Part shown: positions 1-9,363 of the stretch, piece after piece | Position numbering within the stretch: the first letter of the stretch is position 1 | Layout: the number at the start of each line of letters is the position of its first letter | Assembly (NCBI RefSeq): GCF_002291145.1 | Contig: NZ_NTGE01000221.1 | Location: 1-64,000, forward strand | From: Streptomyces sp. SA15 | GTDB lineage: Bacteria > Actinomycetota > Actinomycetes > Streptomycetales > Streptomycetaceae | Length of the DNA: 64,000 bases | Direction of reading: 5' to 3' | Notes under the pieces: generated by a model | The model's database searches: none | The model's input: only the letters and a program-made list of their open reading frames with translations | Told to the model about the DNA's origin: nothing | Translations under genes and position numbers: made by a program

Positions 1-600
1 GGCGCCGACCTCGGCGGTCTCGTCCTCGCCGACCACGATCTGAAGCAGCACACCGGAGGTGGGCGCCGGGATCTCGGTGTCCACCTTGTCGGTCGACACC
101 TCCAGCAGCGGCTCGTCGGCCTCGACGGAGTCGCCGACCTCCTTCAGCCAGCGGGTGACGGTGCCCTCGGTGACGGACTCGCCGAGCGCGGGCAGGACGA
201 CGTCCGTGCCCTCGGCGGTACCGGTGCCGGCGGCGGCCTGGGGGGTGGGAGCAGGGGCCGGTGCGGCCTGCTCGGTGGACGGCTGGGCGGCCGGGGCCGG
301 CTCGGGCGCCGGCGGGGCGACCTCCTCGACGGCCGGGGCCGGGGCGGCAGCGGGGGCGCCCGTGCCGTCGTCGATGACGGCCAGCTCGGCGCCGACCTCA
401 ACGGTCTCGTCCTCGGCGACCTTGATGGACGCCAGGACACCGGCGGCGGGCGAGGGGATCTCGGTGTCGACCTTGTCGGTCGACACCTCCAGCAGCGGCT
501 CGTCGGCCTCGACGCGCTCGCCCTCGGCCTTCAGCCAGCGGGTGACAGTGCCCTCGGTGACGCTCTCGCCGAGCGCCGGAAGGGTTACGGAAACCGCCAT
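1..600 (-). CDS. sucB: Dihydrolipoamide acyltransferase (E2) N-terminal part, cut by window edge
   Basis: E2 core enzyme of a 2-oxoacid dehydrogenase complex, most likely 2-oxoglutarate dehydrogenase; it carries the acyl group on lipoyl-lysine. The start is ATG at 598-600, preceded on the minus strand by AAGGAG. The visible 200 residues hold two near-identical lipoyl domains, each with the lipoylation motif EVSTDKVDTEIP (lysines near residues 47 and 165), joined by an Ala/Pro/Glu-rich linker typical of E2 proteins. The peripheral-subunit-binding and catalytic domains lie beyond the window. It sits 62 bp downstream of lpdA, so E3 and E2 are probably cotranscribed. The 2-oxoglutarate rather than pyruvate assignment is inferred from the usual actinobacterial sucB/dlaT neighbourhood. 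Confidence 0.93.
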   Translation of the reverse strand, partial: MAVSVTLPALGESVTEGTVTRWLKAEGERVEADEPLLEVSTDKVDTEIPSPAAGVLASIKVAEDETVEVGAELAVIDDGTGAPAAAPAPAVEEVAPPAPEPAPAAQPSTEQAAPAPAPTPQAAAGTGTAEGTDVVLPALGESVTEGTVTRWLKEVGDSVEADEPLLEVSTDKVDTEIPAPTSGVLLQIVVGEDETAEVGA

Positions 601-662
601 GGTTTCGGTTGCTCCTTACGGAAAGTGCGGAAGTCTGTGTCGTCGCGTTCGTCGACCGAGGG

Positions 663-2051
663 TCAGTCGTGCGAGTGGAGGGGCTTGCCGGCCAGGGCCA
701 GGTGGGCCTCGCCGAGAGCCTCGTTCTGCGTCGGGTGGGCGTGGACGAGCTGGGCGACCTCGGCCGGCAGCGCTTCCCAGTTGTAGATCAGCTGGGCCTC
801 GCCGACCTGCTCGCCCATGCGGTCGCCGACCATGTGGACGCCGACCACGGCACCGTCCTTGACCTGGACGAGCTTGATCTCGCCCGCGGTGTTCAGGATC
901 TTGCTCTTGCCGTTGCCCGCCAGGTTGTACTTCAGAGCGACGACCTTGTCCGCGCCGTAGATCTCCTTGGCCTTGGCCTCGGTGATGCCGACGGAGGCGA
1001 CCTCCGGGTGGCAGTACGTCACCCGCGGGACACCGTCGTAGTCGATCGGGACGGTCTTCAGACCGGCCAGACGCTCCGCCACCAGGATGCCCTCGGCGAA
1101 GCCCACGTGCGCGAGCTGCAGGGTCGGGACCAGGTCACCGACGGCGGAGATGGTGGGAACGTTGGTGCGCATGTACTCGTCGACCAGGACATAGCCGCGG
1201 TCCATGGCGACGCCCTGCTCCTCGTAACCGAGACCGGCGGAGACCGGGCCGCGGCCGACGGCGACCAGCAGAACCTCGGCCTCGAACTCCTTGCCGTCGG
1301 CGAGGGTGACCTTGACACCGTCCTGGGTGTACTCGGCCTTCGAGAAGAAGGTGCCCAGGTTGAACTTGATGCCGCGCTTGCGGAAGGCGCGCTCGAGCAG
1401 CTTGGAGGAGTTCTCGTCCTCGACCGGGACGAGGTGCTTCAGGCCCTCGATGACGGTGACGTCCGTACCGAAGGACTTCCAGGCGGAGGCGAACTCGACG
1501 CCGATGACACCGCCGCCGAGGACGATCGCGGACTTCGGCACGCGGTCCAGGACGAGGGCGTGGTCGGAGGAGATGATCCGGTCGCCGTCGATCTCCAGGC
1601 CCGGCAGCGACTTCGGCACGGAGCCGGTCGCGAGCAGCACGTGGCGGCCCTGGACGCGCTGACCGTTCACATCGACGGAGGTCGGGGACGACAGGCGGCC
1701 CTCACCCTCGATGTAGGTCACCTTGCGGGAGGCGATGAGCCCCTGCAGACCCTTGTACAGACCGGCGACGACCCCGTCCTTGTACTTGTGGACGGCCGGT
1801 ACGTCGATGCCCTCGAAGGTGGCCTTCACACCGAACTGCTCGCTCTCGCGGGCCTGGTCGGCGATCTCGCCCGCGTGCAGCAGGGCCTTGGTGGGAATGC
1901 AACCTCGGTGCAGGCAGGTGCCGCCGACCTTGTCCTTCTCGATCAGGGCGACGTCCAGGCCCAGCTGCGCCCCGCGCAGGGCCGCGGCGTAACCACCGCT
2001 ACCACCGCCGAGGATCACTAGGTCGAAAACGGTGCTGGCGTCGTTCGCCAC
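663..2051 (-). CDS. lpdA: Dihydrolipoamide dehydrogenase (E3)
   Basis: Flavoprotein disulfide reductase that reoxidises dihydrolipoamide of 2-oxoacid dehydrogenase complexes with NAD+. With the GTG start at 2049-2051 it has 462 residues, the family length. This start is preferred because GGAGG lies just upstream and residue 9 onward begins the FAD fold (GGGSGG at 15-20). The redox-active disulfide is GGTCLHRGCIP (Cys46, Cys51), a second dinucleotide motif GGGVIG lies mid-protein, and the C-terminal catalytic pair is His439/Glu444 in HPTQNE. An in-frame upstream extension to 2165 has no ribosome site and no family similarity. It precedes sucB in the same direction. Confidence 0.96.
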   Translation of the reverse strand: MANDASTVFDLVILGGGSGGYAAALRGAQLGLDVALIEKDKVGGTCLHRGCIPTKALLHAGEIADQARESEQFGVKATFEGIDVPAVHKYKDGVVAGLYKGLQGLIASRKVTYIEGEGRLSSPTSVDVNGQRVQGRHVLLATGSVPKSLPGLEIDGDRIISSDHALVLDRVPKSAIVLGGGVIGVEFASAWKSFGTDVTVIEGLKHLVPVEDENSSKLLERAFRKRGIKFNLGTFFSKAEYTQDGVKVTLADGKEFEAEVLLVAVGRGPVSAGLGYEEQGVAMDRGYVLVDEYMRTNVPTISAVGDLVPTLQLAHVGFAEGILVAERLAGLKTVPIDYDGVPRVTYCHPEVASVGITEAKAKEIYGADKVVALKYNLAGNGKSKILNTAGEIKLVQVKDGAVVGVHMVGDRMGEQVGEAQLIYNWEALPAEVAQLVHAHPTQNEALGEAHLALAGKPLHSHD

Positions 2052-2251
2052 GTCACGTCCTCCATGCATGTGCGCCACGCCGGTCTCCAGTGACCGGTCG
2101 GCGGCTGGTGTCCGGCCGCTCGTTCTTCGGCCCTTCGGTGGGGGCCCTGTCCTGCCGTGGCCCATCTTCGCACTTGTGGAGGCGGGACGAGACGCCGGGC
2201 CGGTGTGTGAGACGTCGCACTCTCATGTCGTACGAGAGTCGTACGGCAAGC

Positions 2252-2288
2252 GACGGGGCCCCGCCCTACCCGCGCGCGGGGCCCCGTC
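2252..2288 (-). terminator. Strong hairpin downstream of pepA
   Basis: Perfect 12-bp inverted repeat, GACGGGGCCCCG (2252-2263) with its complement at 2277-2288 and a 13-nt loop. It lies just past the pepA stop codon and before lpdA, both on the minus strand. It lacks a U tract, as is common in Streptomyces. Confidence 0.8.
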
Positions 2289-2301
2289 ACCGACAACGGC
2301 C

Positions 2302-3843
2302 TCAGCCCAGGTCACCCGAGGCGGTCAGCTCGGCCAGCCGCACGAGCGTCCGCACCGCGGTACCCGTGCCTCCCTTCGGCGTGTACCCGAAGGGTCCACC
2401 CTCGTTGAAGGCCGGCCCGGCGATGTCCAGGTGGGCCCAGGTGATCCCCTCACCCACGAACTCCTTCAGGAACAGCCCGGCGACCAGCCCTCCGCCCATC
2501 CGCTCACCCATGTTCGCGATGTCGGCGGTGGCCGAGTCCATCCCCTTGCGCAGGTGCTCCGGCAACGGCATCGGCCACGCCGGCTCGCCGACCTCCTCCG
2601 CGGCCTCGTGCACCGCGGAGCGGAACGCCTCGTCGTTCGCCATGATCCCGAACGTCCGGTTCCCCAGCGCCAGCATCATCGCGCCGGTCAGCGTCGCCAC
2701 GTCGACGATCGCGTCCGGCTTCTCCTGAGAGGCCGCCCACAGCGCGTCGGCCAGGACCAGCCGTCCCTCGGCGTCGGTGTTCAGCACCTCCACCGTCTTG
2801 CCGCTGTACATGCGCAGCACGTCTCCCGGCCGGGTGGCCGAGCCGGACGGCATGTTCTCGGCGAGCGCCAGCCAGCCGGTGATGTTGACCTCGAGCCCCA
2901 GACGAGCGGCCGCGACCACCGCGCCGAACACGGCGGCCGCACCGCTCATGTCGCACTTCATCGTCTCGTTGTGGCCCGCCGGCTTCAGCGAGATGCCGCC
3001 CGAGTCGTAGGTGATGCCCTTGCCGACGAAGGCGAGGTGCTTCTTCGCCTTGGAGGAGGTGTACGACAGCTTCACCAGCCGCGGCCCCGACGCCGACCCG
3101 GCGCCGACGCCGAGGATGCCGCCGTAGCCGCCCTTCTCCAAGGCCTTCTCGTCGAGCACCTGGATCTTGATGCCGTGCTCCTTGGCCGCGGCCTGCGCGA
3201 CACCGGCGAACGCCTCCGGGTTGAGGTCGTTCGGCGGCATGTTGATCAGGTCGCGGGCGCGGTTGAGCTCCTCGGAGACGGCGGTGGCGCGCTCGACGGC
3301 CGCCTTGTACGCGCGGTCGCGGGGCTTGCCGCCGAGCAGCGCGGCCTCGGCGAGCGGAGCCTTGCCGTTCTTGCCCTTGGCGTCCTTGGCCTTCGTGTCC
3401 TTGCCGCTGTCCTTGTAGGTGTCGAAGGAGTACGCGCCGAGCAGCACGCCCTCGGCGACGGCCCCGGCGTCGGTGGCGTCCGCGAGCGGCAGCGCGAACG
3501 CGGCCTTCTTGGAACCGGCCAGGGCGCGCGCGGCCACGCCTGCGGCCTTGCGCAGGGCCTCAGCGTCGAACCCGGAGTCCTTCTCGGGCTCGGCGCCCAG
3601 GCCCACCGCCACCACGAGCGGCGCCTTGAAGCCGGCCGGGGCGGGCAGCTTCGTCACCTCGCCCTCGGCACCGGAGGCACCGAGGGTCTCCAGGACGCCG
3701 GCGAGCTTGCCGTCGTACGCCTTGTCCACAGTCTCGGCGCCCGGTGCTACAACCGGGCCCTCGGCGCCCTTGGCGACACCGATCACGATCGCGTCGGCCC
3801 GCAGGCCGGGCGCCGCGGCGGTGCTGAGAGTGAGAGCAGTCAC
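2302..3843 (-). CDS. pepA: Leucyl aminopeptidase (M17 family)
   Basis: Two-metal cytosolic aminopeptidase that removes N-terminal residues from peptides. The C-terminal catalytic half carries the M17 signature NTDAEGRL, the metal-binding stretch KGITYDSGG and the downstream glycine-rich GNRTFG region. The N-terminal half is the less conserved regulatory/hexamer domain. The start chosen is GTG at 3841-3843 (513 residues, normal for actinobacterial PepA), which begins TALTLSTAAAPG; the longer reading to 3960 adds an Arg-rich tail unlike the family. It is followed by a terminator hairpin and then lpdA. M. tuberculosis also has pepB close to its dlaT gene, so the neighbourhood fits. Confidence 0.95.
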   Translation of the reverse strand: MTALTLSTAAAPGLRADAIVIGVAKGAEGPVVAPGAETVDKAYDGKLAGVLETLGASGAEGEVTKLPAPAGFKAPLVVAVGLGAEPEKDSGFDAEALRKAAGVAARALAGSKKAAFALPLADATDAGAVAEGVLLGAYSFDTYKDSGKDTKAKDAKGKNGKAPLAEAALLGGKPRDRAYKAAVERATAVSEELNRARDLINMPPNDLNPEAFAGVAQAAAKEHGIKIQVLDEKALEKGGYGGILGVGAGSASGPRLVKLSYTSSKAKKHLAFVGKGITYDSGGISLKPAGHNETMKCDMSGAAAVFGAVVAAARLGLEVNITGWLALAENMPSGSATRPGDVLRMYSGKTVEVLNTDAEGRLVLADALWAASQEKPDAIVDVATLTGAMMLALGNRTFGIMANDEAFRSAVHEAAEEVGEPAWPMPLPEHLRKGMDSATADIANMGERMGGGLVAGLFLKEFVGEGITWAHLDIAGPAFNEGGPFGYTPKGGTGTAVRTLVRLAELTASGDLG

Positions 3844-4185
3844 GGTGGTGAAATCTCGCTTCCGATCGAAGTGTGGTGTGGCCGAATGCGGGTGGGTCGA
3901 CCGGGCCCGACAAACGACCCTGGATCCCTCCTGCGAGACGGTCTCTACCTGGACAGGCAAACACCTGGCACGAGCCTACGCTCGGGGTCGCGTTCGCTCA
4001 TTCCTGCGGGCATTCACCTGTCGGTGGCGTCGTGGTCACTTCTTGATCCCCGCGCCCGGTGAGCTGAGTCACACTCGTCTGGTTCCGGCGAGCATACGGC
4101 TCGCCGCTTTGCATGATTTCCACGGATCCTCCTCTGATCGACCACAATGAGGGTCCTGCGGGGGATCTTCTGGGGGAGGACGACC
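3844..4185. other. Divergent intergenic region pepA / deacetylase
   Basis: A 342-bp gap between divergent genes, presumably holding both promoters. I see one short perfect inverted repeat, GCGAGC-ATACG-GCTCGC (4088-4104), and the strong GGGGGAGG ribosome site for the downstream gene at about 4173-4180. No convincing -35/-10 pair and no small gene stand out. Confidence 0.4.
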
Positions 4186-6228
4186 ATGGCGCAAAGTGCG
4201 CACGCAAACAGATGGACAACCACGGCCGCCGTACTGACGGCCGCCGGGCTCATGACGCTGGGACTGGGCACACCCGGCGCGTCGGCCGCGGAGCCGTCGC
4301 GCATCGACCTGAAGGTGCTGGTGGTGGACAACGGCGACAGCCCCGTCCAGGCCATCACAGCCCAGCTGGAGAGCACCGGCATCCCGTACACCACGGTCGA
4401 CCTGACCGACCCGGACCGCCCGGCCATCACGCAGGCGTTCCTCAGCGACACGGTGAACGGCACGCCCCGCGCCAAGTACCAGGGCGTCGTGCTCCCGAAC
4501 GAGGCCCCGTTCGGCGCGGGCTCCGCCGAGCAGACCGCCCTGGAGACCTACGAGCGGACCTACGGCATCCCGCAGGTCGACGCCTACACCTGGGCGCATC
4601 CGGAGGTCGGCCTCGACTACACGAGCCAGGGCGGCTGGGCCGGCACCCTCGACGGGCGGGACGCCTCCGTCACCGCGGCCGGCAAGGCGGGCCCCTTCGG
4701 CTACCTCGACGGCGCCTTCACCTTCGAGAACAACGACACCTCGGTGCAGGAGAGCTACGGCTTCGTCGCCAAGCCCCGTGAGGGCTTCACCAGTTACGTC
4801 GACCTTCCCGTGCCGGCGGGGGAGGGCAAGGGAAGCCTGATCGGCGAGTACGCCCACGACGGGCGCCGCGAGCTGGTGGTGACCTTCGCCTACAACCAGC
4901 ACCAGGAACAGTTCCGGGTGCTGGCCCGGGGCATCGTGGAATGGCTGACGCAGGGCGTGCACCTCGGTCGCAGTCGCAACTATTTCGCCGTGCATGTCGA
5001 CGACGTCTTCGCGCCCGACAGCCGCTGGGACACCGAACGCAACTGCACACCCGGCGACTTCGACTGCGCGGGCGGCGACGGCGAGGGGACCACGCCGATC
5101 CGTATGACCGCGGCCGACGCGCAGTACGCGGCGCAGTGGCAGCGGGAGCACGGCTTCACGCTCGACATGGTCTACAACGCGGGCTCCGGTGAGGAGTGGA
5201 AGAGCGAGAACGGCGGCACGGACCCGCTCGCCGACCGGTTGCTCGCCGACAAGGACGAGTACCGCTGGATCAACCACACCTACACGCACCCGTACCTCGG
5301 CTGCGTCCAGGACACCACCACCGTGCCGTGGAGCTGCGCCAAGAACGCCGACGGCTCCACGCGGTACATGAGCCGCGCCGACATCTCCGCGCAGATCTCC
5401 GACAACCACGACTGGGCGCTCGCGCACGGCCTCCCGGTCGACCGCTCCGAGCTGGTCACCGGCGAGCACTCGGGTCTGAGGACGACGCCCCAGCAGCCCG
5501 ACGACAACCCGAACCTGGCCGGCGCCCTCGCCGACAACGGCATCGAGTGGATCGCCTCGGACAACTCCCGCGAGCCGGAGCAGCGTGCGGTGGGCAGCGC
5601 CGTGACCGTCCCGCGCCACCCGATGAACGTGTACTACAACGTCGGCACCGAGGCCGAGATGGCCGACGAGTACAACTGGATCTACACCTCGGCGGCCGAC
5701 GGCGGCAGCGGCGTCTGCGAGAGCGACCCGTCGTCCACCTGCCTCGACGAGCCGCTGGACACCGCCACCGGCTACGACGCGTACATCGTCCCGAGGGAGG
5801 CGCGCACCGCCCTCTCACACGTCGTGGGCAACGACCCCCGCCCGCACTACGCCCACCAGTCCAACCTGGCCGAGGACCGGACCCTGTACCCGGTCATGGA
5901 GCGGGTGCTGGCCGACTACGCGGCGCTCTTCGCCGACAACACCCCGGTGGAGAACCTCGCCCAGCGCGCCATCGGCACCGAGCTCCAGCGCCGCGCGGCC
6001 TGGCGGACCGCGATCGCGAACAACCAGGTCACCGCCTACCGCGTCGGGAACACCGTGACCGTCACCGCACCGTCCGGAACGCAGATCCCGGTGACCGCAC
6101 CGGAAGGGACGCAGAAGCAGCTCCTGCTCGGCACCACCGCTTTCGGCACGCCCTACGCGGGAGCCCGCTCGGCCTGGACCACGCCGGAGCTGCTCCAGAA
6201 CGCCCTCAAGCTGAACCTGCCCTCCTGA
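4186..6228 (+). CDS. Secreted polysaccharide deacetylase, Agd3/CE18-like
   Basis: A 680-residue exported protein (Sec signal peptide at about residues 1-35, ending ASAAEP). An N-terminal beta-rich domain of about 220 residues precedes a deacetylase fold with the metal/catalytic Asp pair in FAVHVDDVF and the histidine motif NHTYTHPYLGC. This DD plus HxxxH arrangement is that of polysaccharide deacetylases. Overall length and layout recall fungal Agd3, which removes acetyl groups from N-acetylgalactosamine in galactosaminogalactan (knowledge from memory). It begins at ATG 4186 because GGGGGAGG lies 6 nt upstream. It stands before a GT4, a 12-TM protein, a spherulin-4-like protein and a GH114 enzyme, which supports a galactosamine-polymer role. 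Substrate is inferred, not shown. Confidence 0.65.
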   Translation: MAQSAHANRWTTTAAVLTAAGLMTLGLGTPGASAAEPSRIDLKVLVVDNGDSPVQAITAQLESTGIPYTTVDLTDPDRPAITQAFLSDTVNGTPRAKYQGVVLPNEAPFGAGSAEQTALETYERTYGIPQVDAYTWAHPEVGLDYTSQGGWAGTLDGRDASVTAAGKAGPFGYLDGAFTFENNDTSVQESYGFVAKPREGFTSYVDLPVPAGEGKGSLIGEYAHDGRRELVVTFAYNQHQEQFRVLARGIVEWLTQGVHLGRSRNYFAVHVDDVFAPDSRWDTERNCTPGDFDCAGGDGEGTTPIRMTAADAQYAAQWQREHGFTLDMVYNAGSGEEWKSENGGTDPLADRLLADKDEYRWINHTYTHPYLGCVQDTTTVPWSCAKNADGSTRYMSRADISAQISDNHDWALAHGLPVDRSELVTGEHSGLRTTPQQPDDNPNLAGALADNGIEWIASDNSREPEQRAVGSAVTVPRHPMNVYYNVGTEAEMADEYNWIYTSAADGGSGVCESDPSSTCLDEPLDTATGYDAYIVPREARTALSHVVGNDPRPHYAHQSNLAEDRTLYPVMERVLADYAALFADNTPVENLAQRAIGTELQRRAAWRTAIANNQVTAYRVGNTVTVTAPSGTQIPVTAPEGTQKQLLLGTTAFGTPYAGARSAWTTPELLQNALKLNLPS

Positions 6229-6255
6229 CCGAAGCGCAGAGCTGCCAGCACCACG

Positions 6256-6289
6256 TGCGCACGCCGGTACCCCACAGCCGGCGTGCGCA
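6256..6289 (+). terminator. Hairpin between deacetylase and glycosyltransferase genes
   Basis: Perfect 12-bp arms, TGCGCACGCCGG (6256-6267) and its complement (6278-6289), with a 10-nt loop, 27 bp after the deacetylase stop. It either ends that transcript or lowers read-through into the four-gene unit that follows. A smaller repeat GTTCC...GGAAC (6303-6307, 6316-6320) then overlaps the ribosome site of the next gene. Confidence 0.7.
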
Positions 6290-6325
6290 GTCAAGCCGTA
6301 ACGTTCCAACAGGGGGGAACTTCGC

Positions 6326-7849
6326 ATGATGCGCACCGGCCGTCATGTCACCATGCTCACCGAAGGCACCTATCCGCACGTCCACGGCGGGGTCAGCACC
6401 TGGTGCGACCAACTCGTCAAGGGCATGCGCGAGGTCGACTTCCACATCGTCTCGCTCACCGGCAGCGGCCGCGAACCCGTGACCTGGGAGCTGCCGCCCA
6501 ACGTCTACCGGCACACCGCCGTACCGACCTGGGGCCCGCGCCCCGGGCGCGCGCGAGCGCCGTACGGCAGGGCCCGTCGCCGTTTCATCGACTCCTACGA
6601 GCGTTTCCTGCTCGCCTTCCTCGACCCCGAGGCGCACTGCGACTTCGGTGAGGCGCTGTACGAGCTGGCCGAACTCGCCCGCGACGGACGCCTGTCGGCG
6701 GCCCTGCGTACGGAGTCCGCGCTGCGCTCGTTGATGTGGATCTGGACGATGCCGCATCTGTCGACCGCGCCCGCCCGCCCGACGGTTCACGACGCGCTCA
6801 CCGCGACCGACCTGCTGGAGCACGCCCTGAGGCCCCTCGGCGTCCGCATCCCGGAGGACTCCGTCGCCCACGCCGTCAGCAGCGGCCTGGCCACGCTGCC
6901 CGCGCTCGCCGCCCGCAAGCTGGACGGTGTGCCCTTCCTGCTCACCGAGCACGGCATCTACCTGCGCGAGCGCTATCTCGGCTACCGCAGCGGCGAACAG
7001 CGCTGGCCGGTCAAGGCGTTCATGCTCGGCTTCTACCGCGAGCTGAACTCGCTCGGCTACCGCGCCGCCGACCTGATCACCCCGTGCAACCAGTACAACC
7101 GCCGCTGGGAGGAGCGCGGCGGCGCCGACGGCGACAAGATCCGCACGGTCTACAACGGCGTCGACCCGGCCGCCTTCCCGCACGCCGGCCCCGAACCCGA
7201 GGTCCCCACGCTCTCCTGGTGCGGACGCGTCGACCCCATCAAGGACCTGGAGACGCTGCTGCGCGCCTACGCCCTGGTACGCGCCGAGATCCCCGAGACC
7301 CGGCTGAGACTGTTCGGCCCGGTACCGCCCGGCGGGGAGGCCTACCACACCAAGCTGGGGAAGCTGGCAGCCGAACTCGGCGTGAGTGACGGCCTGACCT
7401 TCGAGGGCCGGATCAGCGAGGTCTGGCGGGCCTACGCGGCCGGTCACGTCGTCATGCTGTCGTCGATCTCGGAGGGCTTCCCGTTCTCCATCATCGAGGC
7501 GATGTCCTGCGGCCGTACGACGGTGTCGACGGACGTCGGGGGAGTGCGCGAGGCCGTCGGCGACACGGGTCTGGTCGTACCCCCGCGCGAGCCGGAGAAG
7601 ATGGCGGCCGCGGCACTGACCCTGCTGCGGGACGACGAACGGCGCCTGGAACTGGGCGAGTTGTCCCGCCAACGCGTCATCGACCGGTTCACCCTGCGCC
7701 GCAGCGTCGATGCCTTCCGGACGATCTACCAGGAACTCGCGGGCGGGCCCGAGATCTACGAGCCCACGCTGGAGACGGTCGCCGACTGGACCCTCGAACT
7801 GCGCGACCCGTGGTACGCGGCGGCCGCGACGGAAGGGGCCGGCTGGTGA
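6326..7849 (+). CDS. pelF: PelF-like family 4 glycosyltransferase
   Basis: Cytoplasmic retaining glycosyltransferase of 507 residues. The N-terminal third (LTEGTYPHVHGGVSTWCDQL and the following helical insert) is the PelF-type DUF3492 region. The C-terminal half is a GT4 domain with the nucleotide-sugar EX7E motif EGFPFSIIE near residue 390 and the GGVREAV loop. In Pel systems PelF polymerises a GalNAc/GlcNAc chain from UDP-sugars. The start is ATG 6326 (ATG 6329 also possible) after an AGGGGGGAA ribosome site. Its stop overlaps the GTG of the membrane protein gene, so the two are translationally coupled, matching the PelF-PelG pairing. The exact sugar is unknown. Confidence 0.82.
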   Translation: MMRTGRHVTMLTEGTYPHVHGGVSTWCDQLVKGMREVDFHIVSLTGSGREPVTWELPPNVYRHTAVPTWGPRPGRARAPYGRARRRFIDSYERFLLAFLDPEAHCDFGEALYELAELARDGRLSAALRTESALRSLMWIWTMPHLSTAPARPTVHDALTATDLLEHALRPLGVRIPEDSVAHAVSSGLATLPALAARKLDGVPFLLTEHGIYLRERYLGYRSGEQRWPVKAFMLGFYRELNSLGYRAADLITPCNQYNRRWEERGGADGDKIRTVYNGVDPAAFPHAGPEPEVPTLSWCGRVDPIKDLETLLRAYALVRAEIPETRLRLFGPVPPGGEAYHTKLGKLAAELGVSDGLTFEGRISEVWRAYAAGHVVMLSSISEGFPFSIIEAMSCGRTTVSTDVGGVREAVGDTGLVVPPREPEKMAAAALTLLRDDERRLELGELSRQRVIDRFTLRRSVDAFRTIYQELAGGPEIYEPTLETVADWTLELRDPWYAAAATEGAGW

Positions 7850-9363
7850 GCGGAAGCCTCTGGATGCCCCCGGGCGCCCGCCCGGACACCCTCCCCTACG
7901 TGCCCCGGCAGCGCACCCCCAGCTGGGCGCAGCCCGACCCGATCGACGAACTCGCCGAGCGGCTCGACGACTTCATAGCCGCCGCCGTCCATCCCGACGA
8001 GATAGCCGCCCTGCTGGAGTCCGACGGCCTCTCCGACGACCAGATACGCGAGCGCTACGGCGTGAAGAACTCCTTCGCGCTCGCCGAGGAACTCTACGGC
8101 CGCGTCGAACGCCGGCACCCCGAGCCCGACGGCCCGGTCCACGACCCCTGGCAGGTCGGCCTGCTGGGCTGTCTGCTGCGCGGGGTCGTCTTCGCCCTGC
8201 CGGGCTTCGGCTATGTCCTCGGGGCGCCCCTGCTCGTCGGCCCGAAGGGCGACTTCAGCCTCCCGGCGGGCACGGTCCCGCTGCTGGCCGGGGCCCTGTG
8301 CGGCTGGACCTGGAACCAGGGGCTGGCCCATCGGGCGTACTCCTGGCTCGGGTTGGGCGACCGTTCGGCCGCCCGCCGCTCCCTGTTGCTGGGGGCACCA
8401 CTGGGCGCGCTGCTCGGCGCCCTGGTCGCGTTCGCCGCCGCGGGTACGGCCCACCCGGCCGCGGTGGCCTTCGCCGCGGGCCAGTCCGGCTATCTCGGCG
8501 CGGCCACGGTCCTGCTGGTGATGGGCCGAGAACGGGCCCTGCTGGCCGCCCTGCTGCCGATGACGGCGGGTGCGGCCCTGGCCCTGGTCCACCCCGTGCC
8601 CGACATGGCCAGACTCGCCCTGCTGCTGGGTTCCCTCGCCGTGGTCGCGGCCCTCGCACTGCGCGAAGTGGCGCCCGCCGTCAAGGACTTGGGCGAGGGC
8701 AGCTGGACCTCCGGACTGACGGCCCTGCTGCCCTTCGGCGCGCTCGGGACGGCGTCCGGGCGACAGCGCGTGGCGGCGCCCTGGCTCGCCGCCTCCCTCC
8801 CGTACGCCCTGTTCGGCCTGGGCAGCGGTGTCCTCGTGCTGTACGCGGCGCTCGGGGACGTCCTCACGGGCGAGGAGCACAGCGCGATCGCCGCGCCCGC
8901 CGCCGTGGCGCTCACCCTCAGCATGGGCCCCGCCGAATGGCTGCTGTACCGCTTCCGCAGCGGCAGCCTCGCCGGACTGCGCTCCAGCAGCACACCGAAG
9001 GCCTTCTGGCGCAGCACGACCCGCACGGTCGTCCAGTGTCTGGCGGGCTACCTGGCCTCCCTGCTGGTCCTCAGCCTCGCCACCTCCGCGCTGTGGCCGC
9101 ACGCGCCGGGCATCGGCGGCATCCGCCTGGCCGGTCTTCTCCTGCTGGGCGTGGTCCTGTGGACGGGCCTGCTGCTCCAGTCCTTCGGCGCGGTGACCAG
9201 CGCGGCGACCGTCGCTTGCGCCGCCGCGCTGGCGCAGACCCTGTCCCTGGTCACGCACACGGGCGACCCGCACTGGCTGGGCCTGATCGTGTACGGCACG
9301 GCGGCCGTCGCGCAGGCCGGACTGGTCTGCGGCCTGCTGGGGAGGGTAACCGCCCACCGATGA
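7846..9363 (+). CDS. Polytopic membrane protein of the exopolysaccharide operon
   Basis: A 505-residue protein: about 90 hydrophilic residues containing two short helical repeats (PIDELAERLDDF, DDQIRERYGVKN), then roughly 11-12 hydrophobic segments between residues 100 and 500. It starts at GTG 7846, overlapping the pelF-like stop (GTGA) with GGAAGGGG upstream, and ends in an ATGA overlap with the next gene. I cannot assign a family from sequence alone. Topology and place suggest the PelG-like membrane partner that exports the polymer; a flippase-like or regulatory protein is possible. Confidence 0.72.
   Translation: MSGSLWMPPGARPDTLPYVPRQRTPSWAQPDPIDELAERLDDFIAAAVHPDEIAALLESDGLSDDQIRERYGVKNSFALAEELYGRVERRHPEPDGPVHDPWQVGLLGCLLRGVVFALPGFGYVLGAPLLVGPKGDFSLPAGTVPLLAGALCGWTWNQGLAHRAYSWLGLGDRSAARRSLLLGAPLGALLGALVAFAAAGTAHPAAVAFAAGQSGYLGAATVLLVMGRERALLAALLPMTAGAALALVHPVPDMARLALLLGSLAVVAALALREVAPAVKDLGEGSWTSGLTALLPFGALGTASGRQRVAAPWLAASLPYALFGLGSGVLVLYAALGDVLTGEEHSAIAAPAAVALTLSMGPAEWLLYRFRSGSLAGLRSSSTPKAFWRSTTRTVVQCLAGYLASLLVLSLATSALWPHAPGIGGIRLAGLLLLGVVLWTGLLLQSFGAVTSAATVACAAALAQTLSLVTHTGDPHWLGLIVYGTAAVAQAGLVCGLLGRVTAHR

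Noticed and set aside
609..4062. Long plus-strand open frames opposite lpdA and pepA
   Set aside because: Both minus-strand genes have full family signatures; the plus-strand translations are Arg/Gly-rich noise.
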